DNA from: Cunninghamia lanceolata
Lineage: Eukaryota > Streptophyta > Pinopsida > Cupressales > Cupressaceae
Direction of reading: 5' to 3'
NCBI GenBank assembly: GCA_027924645.1
Contig: BSBN01001017.1
Coordinates: forward strand, 8,520,501 to 8,584,500
Length of the DNA: 64,000 bases
Shown: piece by piece, positions 35,669-46,779 of the stretch
Layout of the letters: every line of letters begins with the position of its first letter
Position numbering within the stretch: the first letter of the stretch is position 1
Translations under genes and position numbers: made by a program
The notes under the pieces: generated by a model
What the model was told of the DNA's origin: nothing
Databases searched by the model: none
Seen by the model: only the letters and a program-made list of their open reading frames with translations

Positions 35669-36780
35669 TGTATACACCTAAAATTGGCTCAGGTTGAATT
35701 AAGTAAATATTTTAATATTTATCTTGATTTCTATTTTCTTCTGTCAATTAAATAAATATTATAAATTTAGTTAATTGGCTCATTATCCCATAATTAAATA
35801 AAGTCATTTTATTTAATTAAATTCCCTAAATTCTTCTTATGTCTCACATCAATTAAATTCCCTAAATTCTTCTAAAGGTCTAAAGTCCAAAATCCACCTC
35901 AAAAAATCCACCTCACCAATCCACCTCATCAATCCAACTCATCTCTTCCACCTCACCATGTTGCACATATAATTAAATATTCTTAATATTTAATTAGCTA
36001 AATATCCTCCATTTTCTAAAATAAATCTTTAAATCAATTATCCTTCACCAAATGGAATATTTAATTCAATGTTCCCCACTAGCCTTCACCAAATTGAATA
36101 TTTAATTCAATGTTCCCCACTAGCCTTCACCAATTGAATATTTAATTCAATTGTTCCCCATTATTCTCCACCTTGAATTCTTAATTCAATTGTCATAATC
36201 CATTATCCTCCACCTTTAATTCTTAATTCAATTGTCATAATCCATTATCCTCCACCTTAAATTCTTAATTCAATTGTCATAACCCATTATCCTCCACTCT
36301 GAATTTTTAATTCATCCATCATGAATTAAAGATTCACAAAAAAGGAGAGCCATTGATCTCATCCTTTGATCCTCACCCTCCATTCTATTTTCAGAAATTC
36401 TAAAAACAAAACCCTCTTTTAAGCCATTGAGGAGGAACTTCATTTGCACAATCACTATACTAAAAATTCTCTCATCTTCTCTTCTCAATTCCATTCTCAA
36501 GTCCTCCATTATTGTGTGTTGAAGCTCTCATTCAACACAAATAGGTATTCTAAGCCATTCTTCCTTTGGCATCTTCAAACAAGCAAGCAAGCAAGAAAGC
36601 TTCTAAGGGCTTCTCAAATCAAGATCAAAGAAAGATAGGCAACAATGGAAAACGACATGTAAAAAGGGTTGTGAGTATGTTCTTACTCATCTTGGTTTGA
36701 TTCCTCTTTGCCTTCACATTCTATTGGTGTTTGGGTTTATGTTTTCATGTATTTGACTAACACTCATTTTCCCCCTCACA
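35669..36780 (+). repeat. Element D 3' LTR
   Basis: 1,112 bp, starts TGTATACACC and ends TTCCCCCTCACA, and is followed by TGACC (36781-36785). About twenty substitutions by eye against the 5' LTR, plus one fewer 42-bp unit. The TATA box is degraded. Confidence 0.9.
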
Positions 36781-37099
36781 TGACCCACTAAGGGAAATAT
36801 CAGGGTTGACCAAACTTTGACTCAACATAACTTTATACCCTTACACAATATTGGAGTTATCCAAAAGGAGAACTTACTTGGAATTTTGTACTCTTTCCAA
36901 CCATGAGGTTTATGATAGAAAATATTGACTTTGGCAATTGACCTGATCTTGAGATGCATCTCATCTTAGCAAAGGTGACTCACATGACTGATTTTTACCC
37001 AACCACCCAAAGTAAGAAGCAAACAAGCCAAAGCAGAAAGAAAAGTTGGGTCCCTATTTTGCGAGGGCAAAATAGGGCATGTTGTGTAACCACACAACA

Positions 37100-37953
37100 A
37101 CTTGCCACCAAAGAAAACAATCAAATTCAAATGATTCAAGTGATGTGATCACATTCTAACATAGCATTTTAACTCTTTCTAAGCATAAGCATTATGACCT
37201 TTATGAATGATATAATGTTCATCATTACAACAATGCTAGCAAGGGATCAAGTGTGTGCAAATGATTAATTATCCACATATTGAAAGTAAGTTGAAAACAT
37301 GAGTAACTGGTCTTAAGATACATATTTTGGGATCATCCCTCATAGGCAACCAGGATAGAGCCTTGTTGCTAGCAAGCGTCCATAGCCTCGATAAGGTTAT
37401 CTATACAATCCCCCTAAGTAGAGCCCCACTACTAGCAGCCGTCTATAGCCTCGATAAAGTTACTTAGATGGCCTAATTTTATTCCTTTTGAATTTTCAAT
37501 ATTTATCTCTTTTGTTCATATGATATCATCATGTAAGCTCAACATGCAAGGTGTTGTCACTTGCTGATTTAGGATGGACATTGTATTGGTAGAAACGGAG
37601 TCCCTTTAGATTTTTCACCTAACACCTATACTTATGTGTTCCACAGACCCAAGGTTGTTAGGTGAGTCATCGTACAAATCTCCTTAATAAAGAAAAAGCA
37701 CCCTAATGAAAAGTATATCATAGACCTGATTCAAAGATACTCCTCAAAATAAGTCATAACCTATATATGAATTTGTTCTCATCACTTGAATCCTAAATAT
37801 TTGATTGGGTTCTTAGGGTGATAAGTTGCATCATCTTGACTAGCCAAAACAAAACTCAACAAAACAAACAAACAAACACACAAACAAAACAAAATAGTAC
37901 AAACAACTATACAATATGCACATTATGATACAAATGACTTACATGACCCTATT
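37100..37953 (-). other. Element C 3' untranslated region
   Basis: No ORF is supported. It contains a stretch of CAAAA/ACAAA microrepeats (about 37845-37910, plus strand). It also contains a local tandem duplication of about 60 bp at 37365-37470 (unit containing AGCCTCGATAA). The part 37100-37432 is duplicated in inverted orientation at 15132-15465. Confidence 0.65.
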
Positions 37954-39109
37954 TCAAGCTTGGAAGTAATGCTTGAGGAACTGTCCATTAATTGGTAATG
38001 GGACATCCTCACCAGTTAGAGTCTTAAGTCTATAGATATTATCACCTTTCTTTTCATGTGCTTTATCCCACATAAGGACTAGATCTGAAATCCTAAAAGC
38101 TTTAACTTTGGCTCTTTTGTCCAACCAGCGTTTGACAACAACCTGATGTTTAGCAAACCAATCAATTGCTTTGTTTCATTTTTCTTCTATGTGCATTAGT
38201 TGAAGTAACCTGACTTCTTGTTTGCTATCTATACCTAAATACTCTTGTGCAAACTACAATGTGGGGATCTTTAGGTTAATAGGGAGAATAGGATCCACCC
38301 CATAAACTAGTTGATAAAGAGAGTTTCCTAATGAAACCTTCATCTTAGTTTTATCTACCCACAAGGCATACTTTAGTAGGGTGTTCCACTCCCTAGGGTA
38401 TATCTCTATTAATTTCTTTATGATATTCAACAAGTTCTTATTTGTAGACTCTGCTAGTCCATTCCCTTGAGGATAATAGTTTGAAGAGAATTTCAAAATG
38501 ATTCCATAATCAAAAGCCCAACTAGATAGTTTTAATGATGCAAAGGCAAGTCCATTGTCACATACTAAAGCATAAGGAACTCCATACCTAGTTACTATGT
38601 TGCTTTACAAAAACTTGATCACATCATTAGCATTGCATGTCTTGCTACTGACAGCTTCAGTCCACTTGGTACAATAATTAGTAATAGTCAGTACACACCC
38701 GTGCCTTGAATATGATGGATGATTGATGGGTCCTATGAAATCCATGCCCCATTGAGCAAATGGGTGCATCTCCATCACTGGTTGCAAGGGTTGAGTGGAA
38801 TATATTTCTCTATTAGCTGCAACTTGACATGTATGACAACATTTAATTTGTTCAGCAGTGTACTTAAAGATAGTGGGCTAGTAATATCCTACTCTCAGGA
38901 TATCATGGGCAGTAGCTAAATGTGATCCATGTGCAGTTCCAAATTTATCATGCAACTCTGCTAACACCTTATCTGCTTCTTGCCTCTTTAGGCATCTGAG
39001 ATATATTACTTCATAGTTCCTTTTGAAAAGGACTCCTTTTATCATGTATTTTTGTGATCTTATTTTTAAGGCTCTCCTCTGTGAGGCCTGCAATTTTGAT
39101 GGGCATCTC
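37954..39109 (-). pseudogene. pol: Element C integrase
   Basis: It has the His-His-Cys-Cys zinc region (HLATAHDILRVGYY to CCHTCQ), then the core DDE residues: WGMDFIGP, ALVCDNGLAF and GNGLAESTNKN. The C-terminal part has LVLMWDKAHEKKGDNIYRLK and ends INGQFLKHYFQA with TGA at 37954-37956. Stops inside are TAG at 38878, TAA at 38605, TAG at 38254 and one TGA near 38177. No chromodomain is visible, as expected for a non-chromovirus. Confidence 0.9.
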
Positions 39110-39779
39110 CCAATAATCTAGACATGCCTAATATCTGAATACCATTCTTCAGTTTCTCTAGTGTTTATCACATATTGTTGGCTCATGATGTTAGGATCAA
39201 TTTCTGATATCATTTGGCTCAAGGCCTATCCTCTTACCAATTTCATGGGTGTTATATCTATATCATATTATTGAATAACTATTATCCATTTAGCTCTCTT
39301 TTCACTAGGTTCTCTTTACATTAGGAGCATCTTCACTGCTGCATCTGGTACTACAGCAACTATCTTACTTCTCAAAATGTAATGTCTAAACTTTTTGACT
39401 GCCTGGACTAAACCAAGAGCTTGTCTTTCAATATCCATGTATCTAAGCTCTACATCTTTGAATGGGCAACTCATGAAAGCTATAGGCTTTTCTTCCTTAG
39501 CCTCATTCCTTTGTGTTAATACTGCTACAGAGGTATGCTCTGAAGCGAATGAATATATGTAAAAATCTCTTGTATAATCTAGACTAATCAGAACAGGGGC
39601 ATCAGATATAGCTTTCTTGATGTCCTCAAAAGATGCTCTGGCTTCAGGTGTCCACTCAATTTTGGCATCCTTCTTGAGCATTGCATTCAGTGGTTTGACA
39701 ATCTCTGCAAAACTAGTAATGAATTTCCTAACAAAATTTATCTTACCAAAATAGGATTTCAACTCTTTCTTGCTTCCAG
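39110..39779 (-). pseudogene. pol: Element C retroviral-type RNase H
   Basis: It shows LKSYFGKINFVRKFI (the RT connection), IEWTPEARASFEDIKKAI, APVLISLDYTRDFYIYSFAS, EKPIAFMSCPFKDVELRYMD and IERQALGLVQAVKKFRHYIL, the order of Ty3/gypsy RNase H. Asp of the first motif (SLDYT region) and Glu of IERQ are visible. TAG near 39784 and TAA at 39316 and near 39265 fall at apparent Gln codons. Confidence 0.88.
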
Positions 39780-40869
39780 GAAGCTATATCTTCATGATTG
39801 ATTCTACCCTTGTAGGGTCAATGATGATCCCATTCTCTATTATCAAGTGACCTAGTAACTTACCTGTGGTTACTCTGAATATGCATTTTGTTGGGATTTA
39901 GGGATATACCATACTATTCACACTTTTAAGCACCTTCCTGAGGTCTTCTATGTGGTCACCCCTCTGCTTAGAAAAAACTATCAAGTCATCCATGTATATG
40001 ACTATGCACTTACCAATCAACCTCCTGAAGGCTATATCCATTGCACATTGAAAAGTGGCTCCAACATTTATTAATCCAAAAGGCATGTGCCTGTAGGCAA
40101 ATATACCCCACTTGGTGGTGAATGCAATTTTTAATCTATCTATTTTGTCTACCATCACCTGGTTATAACCTGAGAAACCATCCAAAAATGACATCATCTT
40201 TGCACCATTTACTTTTTGTAAGACCTCATCTAGTGAAGGTAAAGGATAATTATCCTTTTCAAAAGCTCTGTTTAGATTTTTGAAGTCTACACATAACTTG
40301 ATGTCACCATTTTTCTTTCTTACAGGGACCAGGTTAGCCACCCAAGTTGAGTGCCTCACTGGGAATATGATCTTGGTATTGAGTAGTTTCTTCACTTCTT
40401 CAAAGATGATGGGTTCTAATAAGGCATTAACAAGCCTCTATTTTTGTCTAAAGGGCTTGACATCTGGTTTCAACGGTATAGTATGGGTGATGATTGATGT
40501 ATCATAAGTTTTCAATTCATCATAGGTCCAAGCAATAACATGGATGTAATCTTTAAGTGCTTGGGTTATCCCTGCCATTTCTTCTTCTATACACACTTTA
40601 CCAACTAAAACATTCCTTATTTCTTCATCTTGTCCTATGTTGATTGGTGCATATTCTCCTCCATCTGTATTAGGGAGATCTTTTTGTTTTAGCATATTAT
40701 CTAAATCAAATGCTCTTTCTAATTCTATCATCCCTTTAGGAATCTTATTACTGGGTAGATCCATGATCTCCTCTTCTTCCCAAGTATGATCTTCCAGATT
40801 TCTTTCATCTATGATCTGTGCATCAAACACATCTCTATTTGATATAAAATCCAAAATATGCTGGTCATC
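39780..40869 (-). pseudogene. pol: Element C reverse transcriptase
   Basis: It includes TIPLKPDVKPFRQK, then FPVRHSTWVANLVPVRKKNG, CVDFKNLNRA, DNYPLPSLDEVL, FLDGFSGYNQV, HMPFGL and IYMDDLIVFSK. All RT blocks are present and the catalytic YMDD (about 39985-39996) is intact. The frame is continuous with its neighbours. Stops are TAG at 40438 (Lys-Gln in relatives) and TAA at 39898. Confidence 0.92.
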
Positions 40870-41946
40870 ATCAAACACTTGAAGATTGATGACATTGTCT
40901 GGTACATATGGTACTGATATTAACTCAACTAAAAACCTCTTCAAACCAGATATGGATAATGGCTCCAATGTACTTGCATCTTGAGCCAAGGCATCTACCC
41001 TATAATTCTGTTCTCTAGGCACATGGGTGATGTTGAATGCATCAAAGTCTTCTATCAAATCCCATACCTTATGTCTGTAATTAGACAACCTTTTATAATT
41101 GCAAGAGTATATGCCTCTTACTTGTCTTACCACTAATTCTGAGTCTCCATTAACATGCAGAATCTTTACTTTCTTCTTGAGTGCAAACAATATCCCATGA
41201 ATTAGAGCTTCATATTCTGTCACATTATTTGTGCATGGGAATTGTAATCTATATGCTACTAAGTAAGATTTTCTAGTTGGATCAATAAGGTCTATTCTTA
41301 CTCTAGCTCCTTATTTTGACTTAGATCCATCAAACCTAAGGATCCATGGTTTATCTTTAGTTAAAGGTTTATCTGGATCTTCTCTTTTCTTTTTACCTCT
41401 GGCGGCTGCACCACCTAATAGCCATTTCAATTTTGGTGACTCATTCTTCTCTAACTTCACCCTATCTAGTTGATGTGAAGCTGATATTTGTTTTTCTTCC
41501 TTAGTATCAAAAGAATGATCCTTTGAATCAAGCATAATCTACTTTCTCAAAATATGTAAGCATAATGACCAAGTAGTCTCTGAATGTGGTGCTTCATGTA
41601 ACCTGCACCATCCTTCAATTAGAGCATCATGTGGAGAAGTATGCTATAGCAGTATCCTCTGAATTTGTCTTGATAAAAACTCTTCAAACTTGGTCAAATT
41701 ACTATCTCCATCTTCATCAGATACTTCATAATCTGATTCAATCAAGCAATCGGTGCCTGAGGTGATATTCTTTTTATTCTTAGAAGTATTCTGAGTGTAC
41801 ACAAGGATCTTTTCTAAATTGTGAATGTAACTTTCATCTCGATATATATTTTCTTCTGTACCTATAGATGATGAACAAGAGCCAATATCACTATAACTAT
41901 CTATACTACTTACCTTTGGTGATAATGATCTCTTCTCATTGCATGT
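40870..41946 (-). pseudogene. Element C acidic linker and archaeal-type RNase H (upstream of RT)
   Basis: After an acidic, Ser-rich linker comes WILRFDGSKSK. This is followed by CTNNVTEYEALIHGI, HVNGDSELVVRQV and NITHVPREQNYRVDALAQ. The Asp, Glu, Asp pattern in DGS, TEYEAL and GDSEL is that of the second (archaeal-type) RNase H of plant Tat elements. It lies between protease and RT. TAG at 41947, two more TAG before 41535, and TAA at 41311 interrupt the otherwise continuous frame. Confidence 0.78.
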
Positions 41947-43619
41947 CTATTCTAGCTCCATCATGTCTAGACAAGTATCACAAGTTTTTTTAGAATGTGC
42001 TTCATCATGCAACCTGCACCATATTTCAATCAAAACATTCTCATCAGATATGTTTAACATTCGACAACTTTGCATTTCTCTGGGCAAGTGCATTTCAAAA
42101 TTCTTAAAATGATCTACTTCTTTATCATCGTCTAAATTTTGATCAGACTCTATAATCACTCTATCATCTTGAAGATTATCATTATGAACATGAACATCAT
42201 ACATGAGGATCTCTTCTATCTTGACTATTTGGGGTCTGATGGTATAGAGTCCTGGTTCTACATCTACATACATGATCTCATTGGTTCTATTATACTCAGT
42301 GATCATATGTTTCATCTGGGGTTCAGCATCTATCCTGATCTGATTAAGAATCCCTTTCCAAGGTAGCCACATATGACTGAAATCAGTGGACATGTATCCA
42401 TTAAGTTTTATTGACCAATCCCTACTAAGCAACATTCTATATGTATCAGGGATATCTACTACTTGGATATCAATGTAGTATTGAATTCTTGGATCCGATG
42501 CTAATTGCATATGAATGTGAGTTAATTCTCCTACAACACTCACCTCAATTTTATCTAGCTATGTTACCTTCTTTAGTGACTTGGCATGATGTAACCCTAA
42601 GGCATTACATATTGATAATGGCATTACATTAGTAGATGCACCTGAATCTACTAAGCAGTTATGCAAATTCTTACTGAACATCCTTATGGTAAGGAGAAAT
42701 GGAGGTGACTCAGTCTTATCCCTATAAAGGGTCATATGTGAAGTTTCAGCAGCTTGGACAATAGCTGAAGTTCTATGTTTAACATTAGTATTTTAGCTAC
42801 ATGATCCTTATTCAAGGTCTAGCTTGAGGGATGACTATCTTCTTTTGGTGTAGGTTCATCCAAAGATTTCATGAATGCCTTCTTGATAGCTAGGATTTTA
42901 AGTAGTTCTAACAATGATAGATGGATTTTGATCTTTTTCATCTCATCTACTAAGTATGTGATCAACTTGTCAGACTCAAGAGACTGGTTATTATCTTTTA
43001 CCACTGCATTCTGTGGTGCTAAGTATTGAGCATTAACTTTGGGAAATCTAGGGTTATTACTTGCCTTTGGATCAGGTGGAGTGTTAAAATTATTTGGAGG
43101 CAAGGATGTAGTCAAGGGACTGGTAGGTCTGTTTGAGTTATTCCTGAGGTTATAAATATGTCTACCCTGATACTGCTATTCATAATCATGTACTTCTTCA
43201 TGTTCAATTGATGGCTCATTCTCATCTTCAAAAGGAAAAACATAATTTGTTTTGAAAGCCATGGCTGACTCCTCACATGCTAAGGTGTAGTTCTCATGGG
43301 ATGAGGTTATCTGCTGATGAGGACGATTGGTAAAACTTTCCAATACAAGAGTAGAGTCATATCCACAAGGGACAATTTCATTTCCTTCAACAAAAGGAGG
43401 ATTACCTACAATATTTGACACTTCAGCTTGAAATATACTGGCTGCTATCCTAAATTGAGGAAAATCTAGCTTAGCATGAGCATTGGTGTTATGTATCTTG
43501 CACCAGTTAGTAAGAGCTTCTTCTACTAGGTTCACCCTAGTGGTTTGCTTAGGTTCACTAGGAGGCTGATTATCTAAGGGTGATGGCAAGGAATCATTGT
43601 TTGGCCTAGTATTCCACAC
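41947..43619 (-). pseudogene. pro: Element C gag C-terminus and aspartic protease
   Basis: The first part has a zinc-knuckle-like NWCKIHNTNAHAKLDFPQF in which the last Cys appears replaced by Phe. The protease follows: DSGASTNVMP (about 42625-42660) is the catalytic Asp loop, and the flap and C-terminal region run through GELTHIHMQL and YRMLLSRDW. One base is missing near 42793 compared with the two rearranged copies at 15970-20085, shifting the frame. TAG codons at 43176, 42819 and near 42560 fall at Gln positions; the last is shared by all three copies. Below 42790 the frame continues unbroken by indels to the end of pol. Confidence 0.82.
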
Positions 43620-43639
43620 TCTAGACTATCTAGGGGCAT

Positions 43640-44880
43640 TATTGTTGCTACTGTTATTGTTATTGTTGTATCCCCTATTAGGATATCCAAATATATCATT
43701 GTTATATCCTCTATTCTGATTTGGTTGGGAATAGAAATTTTGACTTCTCAAATGAGTGATTTCAGTTGTCAATTTTCTCAACTGTGTTGACATTTATTTA
43801 ATCTATTCCTTTTCTTTTGAGCTTTGACTACTACATTCTCTGCCTGAGGTTTGAAAATGGAAGAACCATTATTATTACTTTGTCCTACATCCTAAGGTAC
43901 TTGTGCATGTCTAGGATATTTCACCATCTGGCCATTTCCATTTGGAGGTGGCATGATGCTAAGTGGAGGTACTTGTAAAGGACTTGGCATTATGGATGGA
44001 GGCATCATGACTCCATTGGTCTGTTGTTGAACAGGATATGCATGATATGTAGGATGTGTAGGAAATACAATATTAGGTGTTGGAGCAGGGATCAACTGCT
44101 GATTAACTTTTATAGCTTCTTCAAAAGCTCCGTCTAGAGTTGTGACATTAGGATGTGTCCTCCTGATAAACATAGAAGTCAGAGGATCTAGGCCCGAATA
44201 GTATATACTCCTAGCAGCTTCATCTGCTATAGTGTAAGGAGCTACCAGATTTGAAAGCATCTTTTGGAATCTAGCATTAAAGTTAGCAATAGGCTCTCCT
44301 TCAAATCTTTTGATTGTGGCAAACAAGTGATAATTCATTGAAGGATCTATATGTATCTCGAACCTATCTTTAAAATCTTTCTCTAATTTAGCCCATGAAC
44401 CAATTGAACCTTGACCAAGATTGCTATACCAATTATATGCTTCTTCTCCTAAGGAAAATGGAAATAATATGCATACCACATCCTGATGTTCAATCCTTTC
44501 TCTACAACAAGCTTCCTTGAATGTTTTGATGTGATCATCAACATCCTAATATGGATGATACTTAGGACAAATCTTGTTAGGATTTTTAGGCAAAGGATGA
44601 TATGCAGTGAAAGTTAGAGGTGACTCTGCAACGAAGAATGACATTGTGACTGGTGGAGGTTGGACTGGAGGTGTTACAGGTGGTCCTGTAGGCATTTGCA
44701 ATCCAACAGAGGTTATTGGAGTATGTCTTGGCAAAGATTCTGATGTACTAGAACCAGGAGTGTGATGAATGTCTATAGTTCTTAGTCTAAGTCCATGGAT
44801 AGGTAGTTCCTCAAAGAATCCACTAGATCTAGACTTGGTAATAAGCCTGAGAGCCAGGATTTCTACAATTTATAGAAATT
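43640..44880 (-). pseudogene. gag: Element C gag
   Basis: The frame opens around 44880 with GFFEELPIHG, echoing FEELPIK in the gag of element E. A Pro-rich stretch and then the capsid-like domain follow: LGEEAYNWYSNL, SWAKLEKDFKDRF, FNARFQKML and DEAARSIYY. These match the retrotransposon gag domain and resemble E (DEAKEWYKGLP, WDDFRRIFKEQYG). In-frame TAG codons lie near 44546 and at 43892. From about 43890 to 43640 the frame is lost in an Asn-rich, Gln-rich stretch, so at least one frameshift lies here. It is non-functional as it stands. Confidence 0.8.
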
Positions 44881-45309
44881 TGGCTTGATTTTCTATAAAG
44901 ATCAACTGAACTACCTAAGCAAAGGATGTATTTATGACTAGAATTAAAAACTGAATGGATATTTATGCAATATTTGCAAAGATGTTGCAAATATGAGCAG
45001 GTATAATGCTTCTGGACACATATATGAGGATATCAAGCAAGACAGGCAAAATACAACAAAGTTTAAATAGGAGGACCCGAATAACGACTCAATTCTCAAG
45101 GATCACAAGGATTGACTGCAAAGCCTGAGCTATTTATGCTTAATTCTAAAATATTTATGATGATCAAACATGAACTGCTACAAAACAAGTGGATATTTGC
45201 AGGAACACTCAAAGTATGAATGATTGTGAGGAGTTTTGAGAAGATTACCTCACTTTAACATAAGATAACACAAATACAATCAATTACTTTCAGAGATCAG
45301 AAAGAAGGC
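44881..45309 (-). other. Element C leader (5' untranslated)
   Basis: This lies between the PBS and the first supported gag codons. It is A/T-rich, with no ORF and no strong repeat. Confidence 0.5.
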
Positions 45310-45325
45310 CCTCCATCTAGCACCA
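45310..45325 (-). other. Primer binding site of element C
   Basis: In element sense, TGGTGCTAGATGGAGG starts 5 bp after the LTR end (spacer TAATT). It starts with TGG, as required for pairing with a tRNA 3' CCA. I could not assign the tRNA with confidence. Confidence 0.6.
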
Positions 45326-45330
45326 AATTA

Positions 45331-46464
45331 TGTTGATGATGATTGTTAGTCATAACAACATGCATAAAAATTTACACAACAAACCTTTATTATCTTGTAA
45401 AGTATGATCAATTTGAGATAAATTGATGAGTCCAAGGCTCCGTTGATCAGGTCATGATCGTTTGACATTACTTAGAGGTTGATGTGACATGCTATTTTCC
45501 ATTTCAAGGGGTCTTACACTATTTGAAAAATTGATTGCATACTTGCTCTCTGTAAATTCACTTCACAAATGATGTTATTTTCACTATGCTCAACAAATTA
45601 TGATTATATTTATAAGTTTGATCAATTCTTTTGAGCATCTACTTTCAGGAACTTGAATATACTTCTGCTCTATGTATTTAACCAAATAATGTGCCTACAA
45701 GTAGATATTGATATGTTTATCATGGATATACATCAATATTTCCATTATATTTATCAATTTGACATGCTTTCACTCGAAATATGCTTTGTATTTTCAATTG
45801 TTTATGAGATATAGGCATATTTCATGTTCATTTGCTCTAGATTGTATGTTATTTGCAATTATGGAGGTGATTTGTAATGAAATTCAAAGAAAATTAAATA
45901 AATATTTCTAAATTTGGTGAACCTTTAGCTATTGAGTCACATACATTCCAGATATAGTCATGAAGAGAAGAAATCAAACCATAGTTCACCAGGTTGTTCC
46001 ACAGCTAGGTATAGTTGATGCTAACTTCAAAGGAACAAGTAATGAAAATAACATATGCAGACTGAAAATCACTCCAAGGGACGCAGCTAATCAATGCATA
46101 TATCCAGATCTTATTCACTGATTACTCAAGATTTACAATGATTTGTAATCAAACAACTTTCTCTTTCATTAAGTATGTAAACATGTACATTCACAATAGC
46201 CTTGAAATCAGTCCTAAATTCTTCAACAATCAAAATTCAATTAAGTTTCTAATGTCTAAAAGAGTGCACTCCTTCTCCTTTTATAGAATAAGGAGAGGAG
46301 GTGGTTACAAATGACCAATGGTCAAGATTCATCCATTTAGATCAACGGTCAACATTTCTTCATTGACTTAGTCAACATCTTTATCTATGGTACAAGTTGC
46401 AAGTTGGCAACTATCTAGCAGAACTTACTGCTTATAAGTAGTTTATGCATATATTTACCTGATA
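45331..46464 (-). other. C LTR: R-U5 and promoter-proximal region (right copy)
   Basis: Counterpart of 7263-8405, with the same TATA box and LTR end next to the PBS. Being in the 5' LTR, this copy would have driven the genomic transcript. No ORF is supported. Confidence 0.7.
46278..46285 (-). promoter_or_regulatory. C LTR TATA box (right, 5' LTR)
   Basis: The same CTATAAAAGGAG as in the left LTR. This copy is in the 5' LTR, where it would start the genomic RNA and leave the large ORF upstream of the transcript start. Confidence 0.7.
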
Positions 46465-46779
46465 ATGCATCTATACTTACTCTTTATCTCCTTTTTCTTC
46501 ACTTTTTTCTTCACTCTCTTCATTATCTTCATCTTCATTATTACTGTCACTTTGATGGAGATCATCTCTTATATGCACCTTTATTCTTGCCCTGATGGAC
46601 ACATACAATTGCACAACTTTGTCAATCTCCCCTCCATTTTGGAATTTGGCTTTTACTATTGCATGCTTATGGGAATGGAACTTAGCCTGAAGGGCCTCTG
46701 TCTTACTTTTCCTGCTATTCAGTGTCTCATTATAAGTCTCCACCCTAACCTTGATTCTCATGACCTTGTTTATCACTTC
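46465..46779 (-). pseudogene. U3-borne ORF of element C, right LTR copy, 3' part
   Basis: The C-terminal end (NKVMRIKVRVETYNETLNSR ... acidic tail) matches the left copy at 8408-8720. Removing E and one ACTTC joins it in phase with 58366, so E landed in this ORF. Confidence 0.8.

Larger units (their letters stand above)
13980..36780 (+). mobile_element. Element D: Ty3/gypsy Tat-like retrotransposon inserted in the left C LTR
   Basis: It is flanked by the perfect 5-bp duplication TGACC (13975-13979 and 36781-36785). The LTRs are at 13980-15120 and 35669-36780. The polypurine tract is at 35655-35668 and one gag-pol frame runs from 26310 to 33134. Removing D restores the C LTR sequence exactly as found in the other C LTR at about 63229. 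The two LTRs differ by about 2% by eye. The region between 15121 and 20135 is rearranged and the PBS was not found, so this copy could not have replicated in its present form. Confidence 0.88.
7263..37099 (-). repeat. Element C 3' LTR (left), interrupted by element D
   Basis: The LTR segments are 7263-13979 and 36786-37099, about 7,031 bp once D (13980-36780) and one TGACC are removed. The order in element sense is: short upstream U3, about 0.9 kb non-coding, a 4.5 kb ORF (12870-8406), TATA at 8209-8216, then about 0.93 kb of R-U5. The first 20 bases in element sense form a perfect 8-bp-stem hairpin. It carries about 400 bp (roughly 12650-13045) that the right LTR has lost. Confidence 0.85.

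Noticed and set aside
37845..37910. CRISPR-like or functional repeat array (ACAAA runs)
   Set aside because: Simple microsatellite-type repetition without unit-spacer structure, in a plant retrotransposon UTR.
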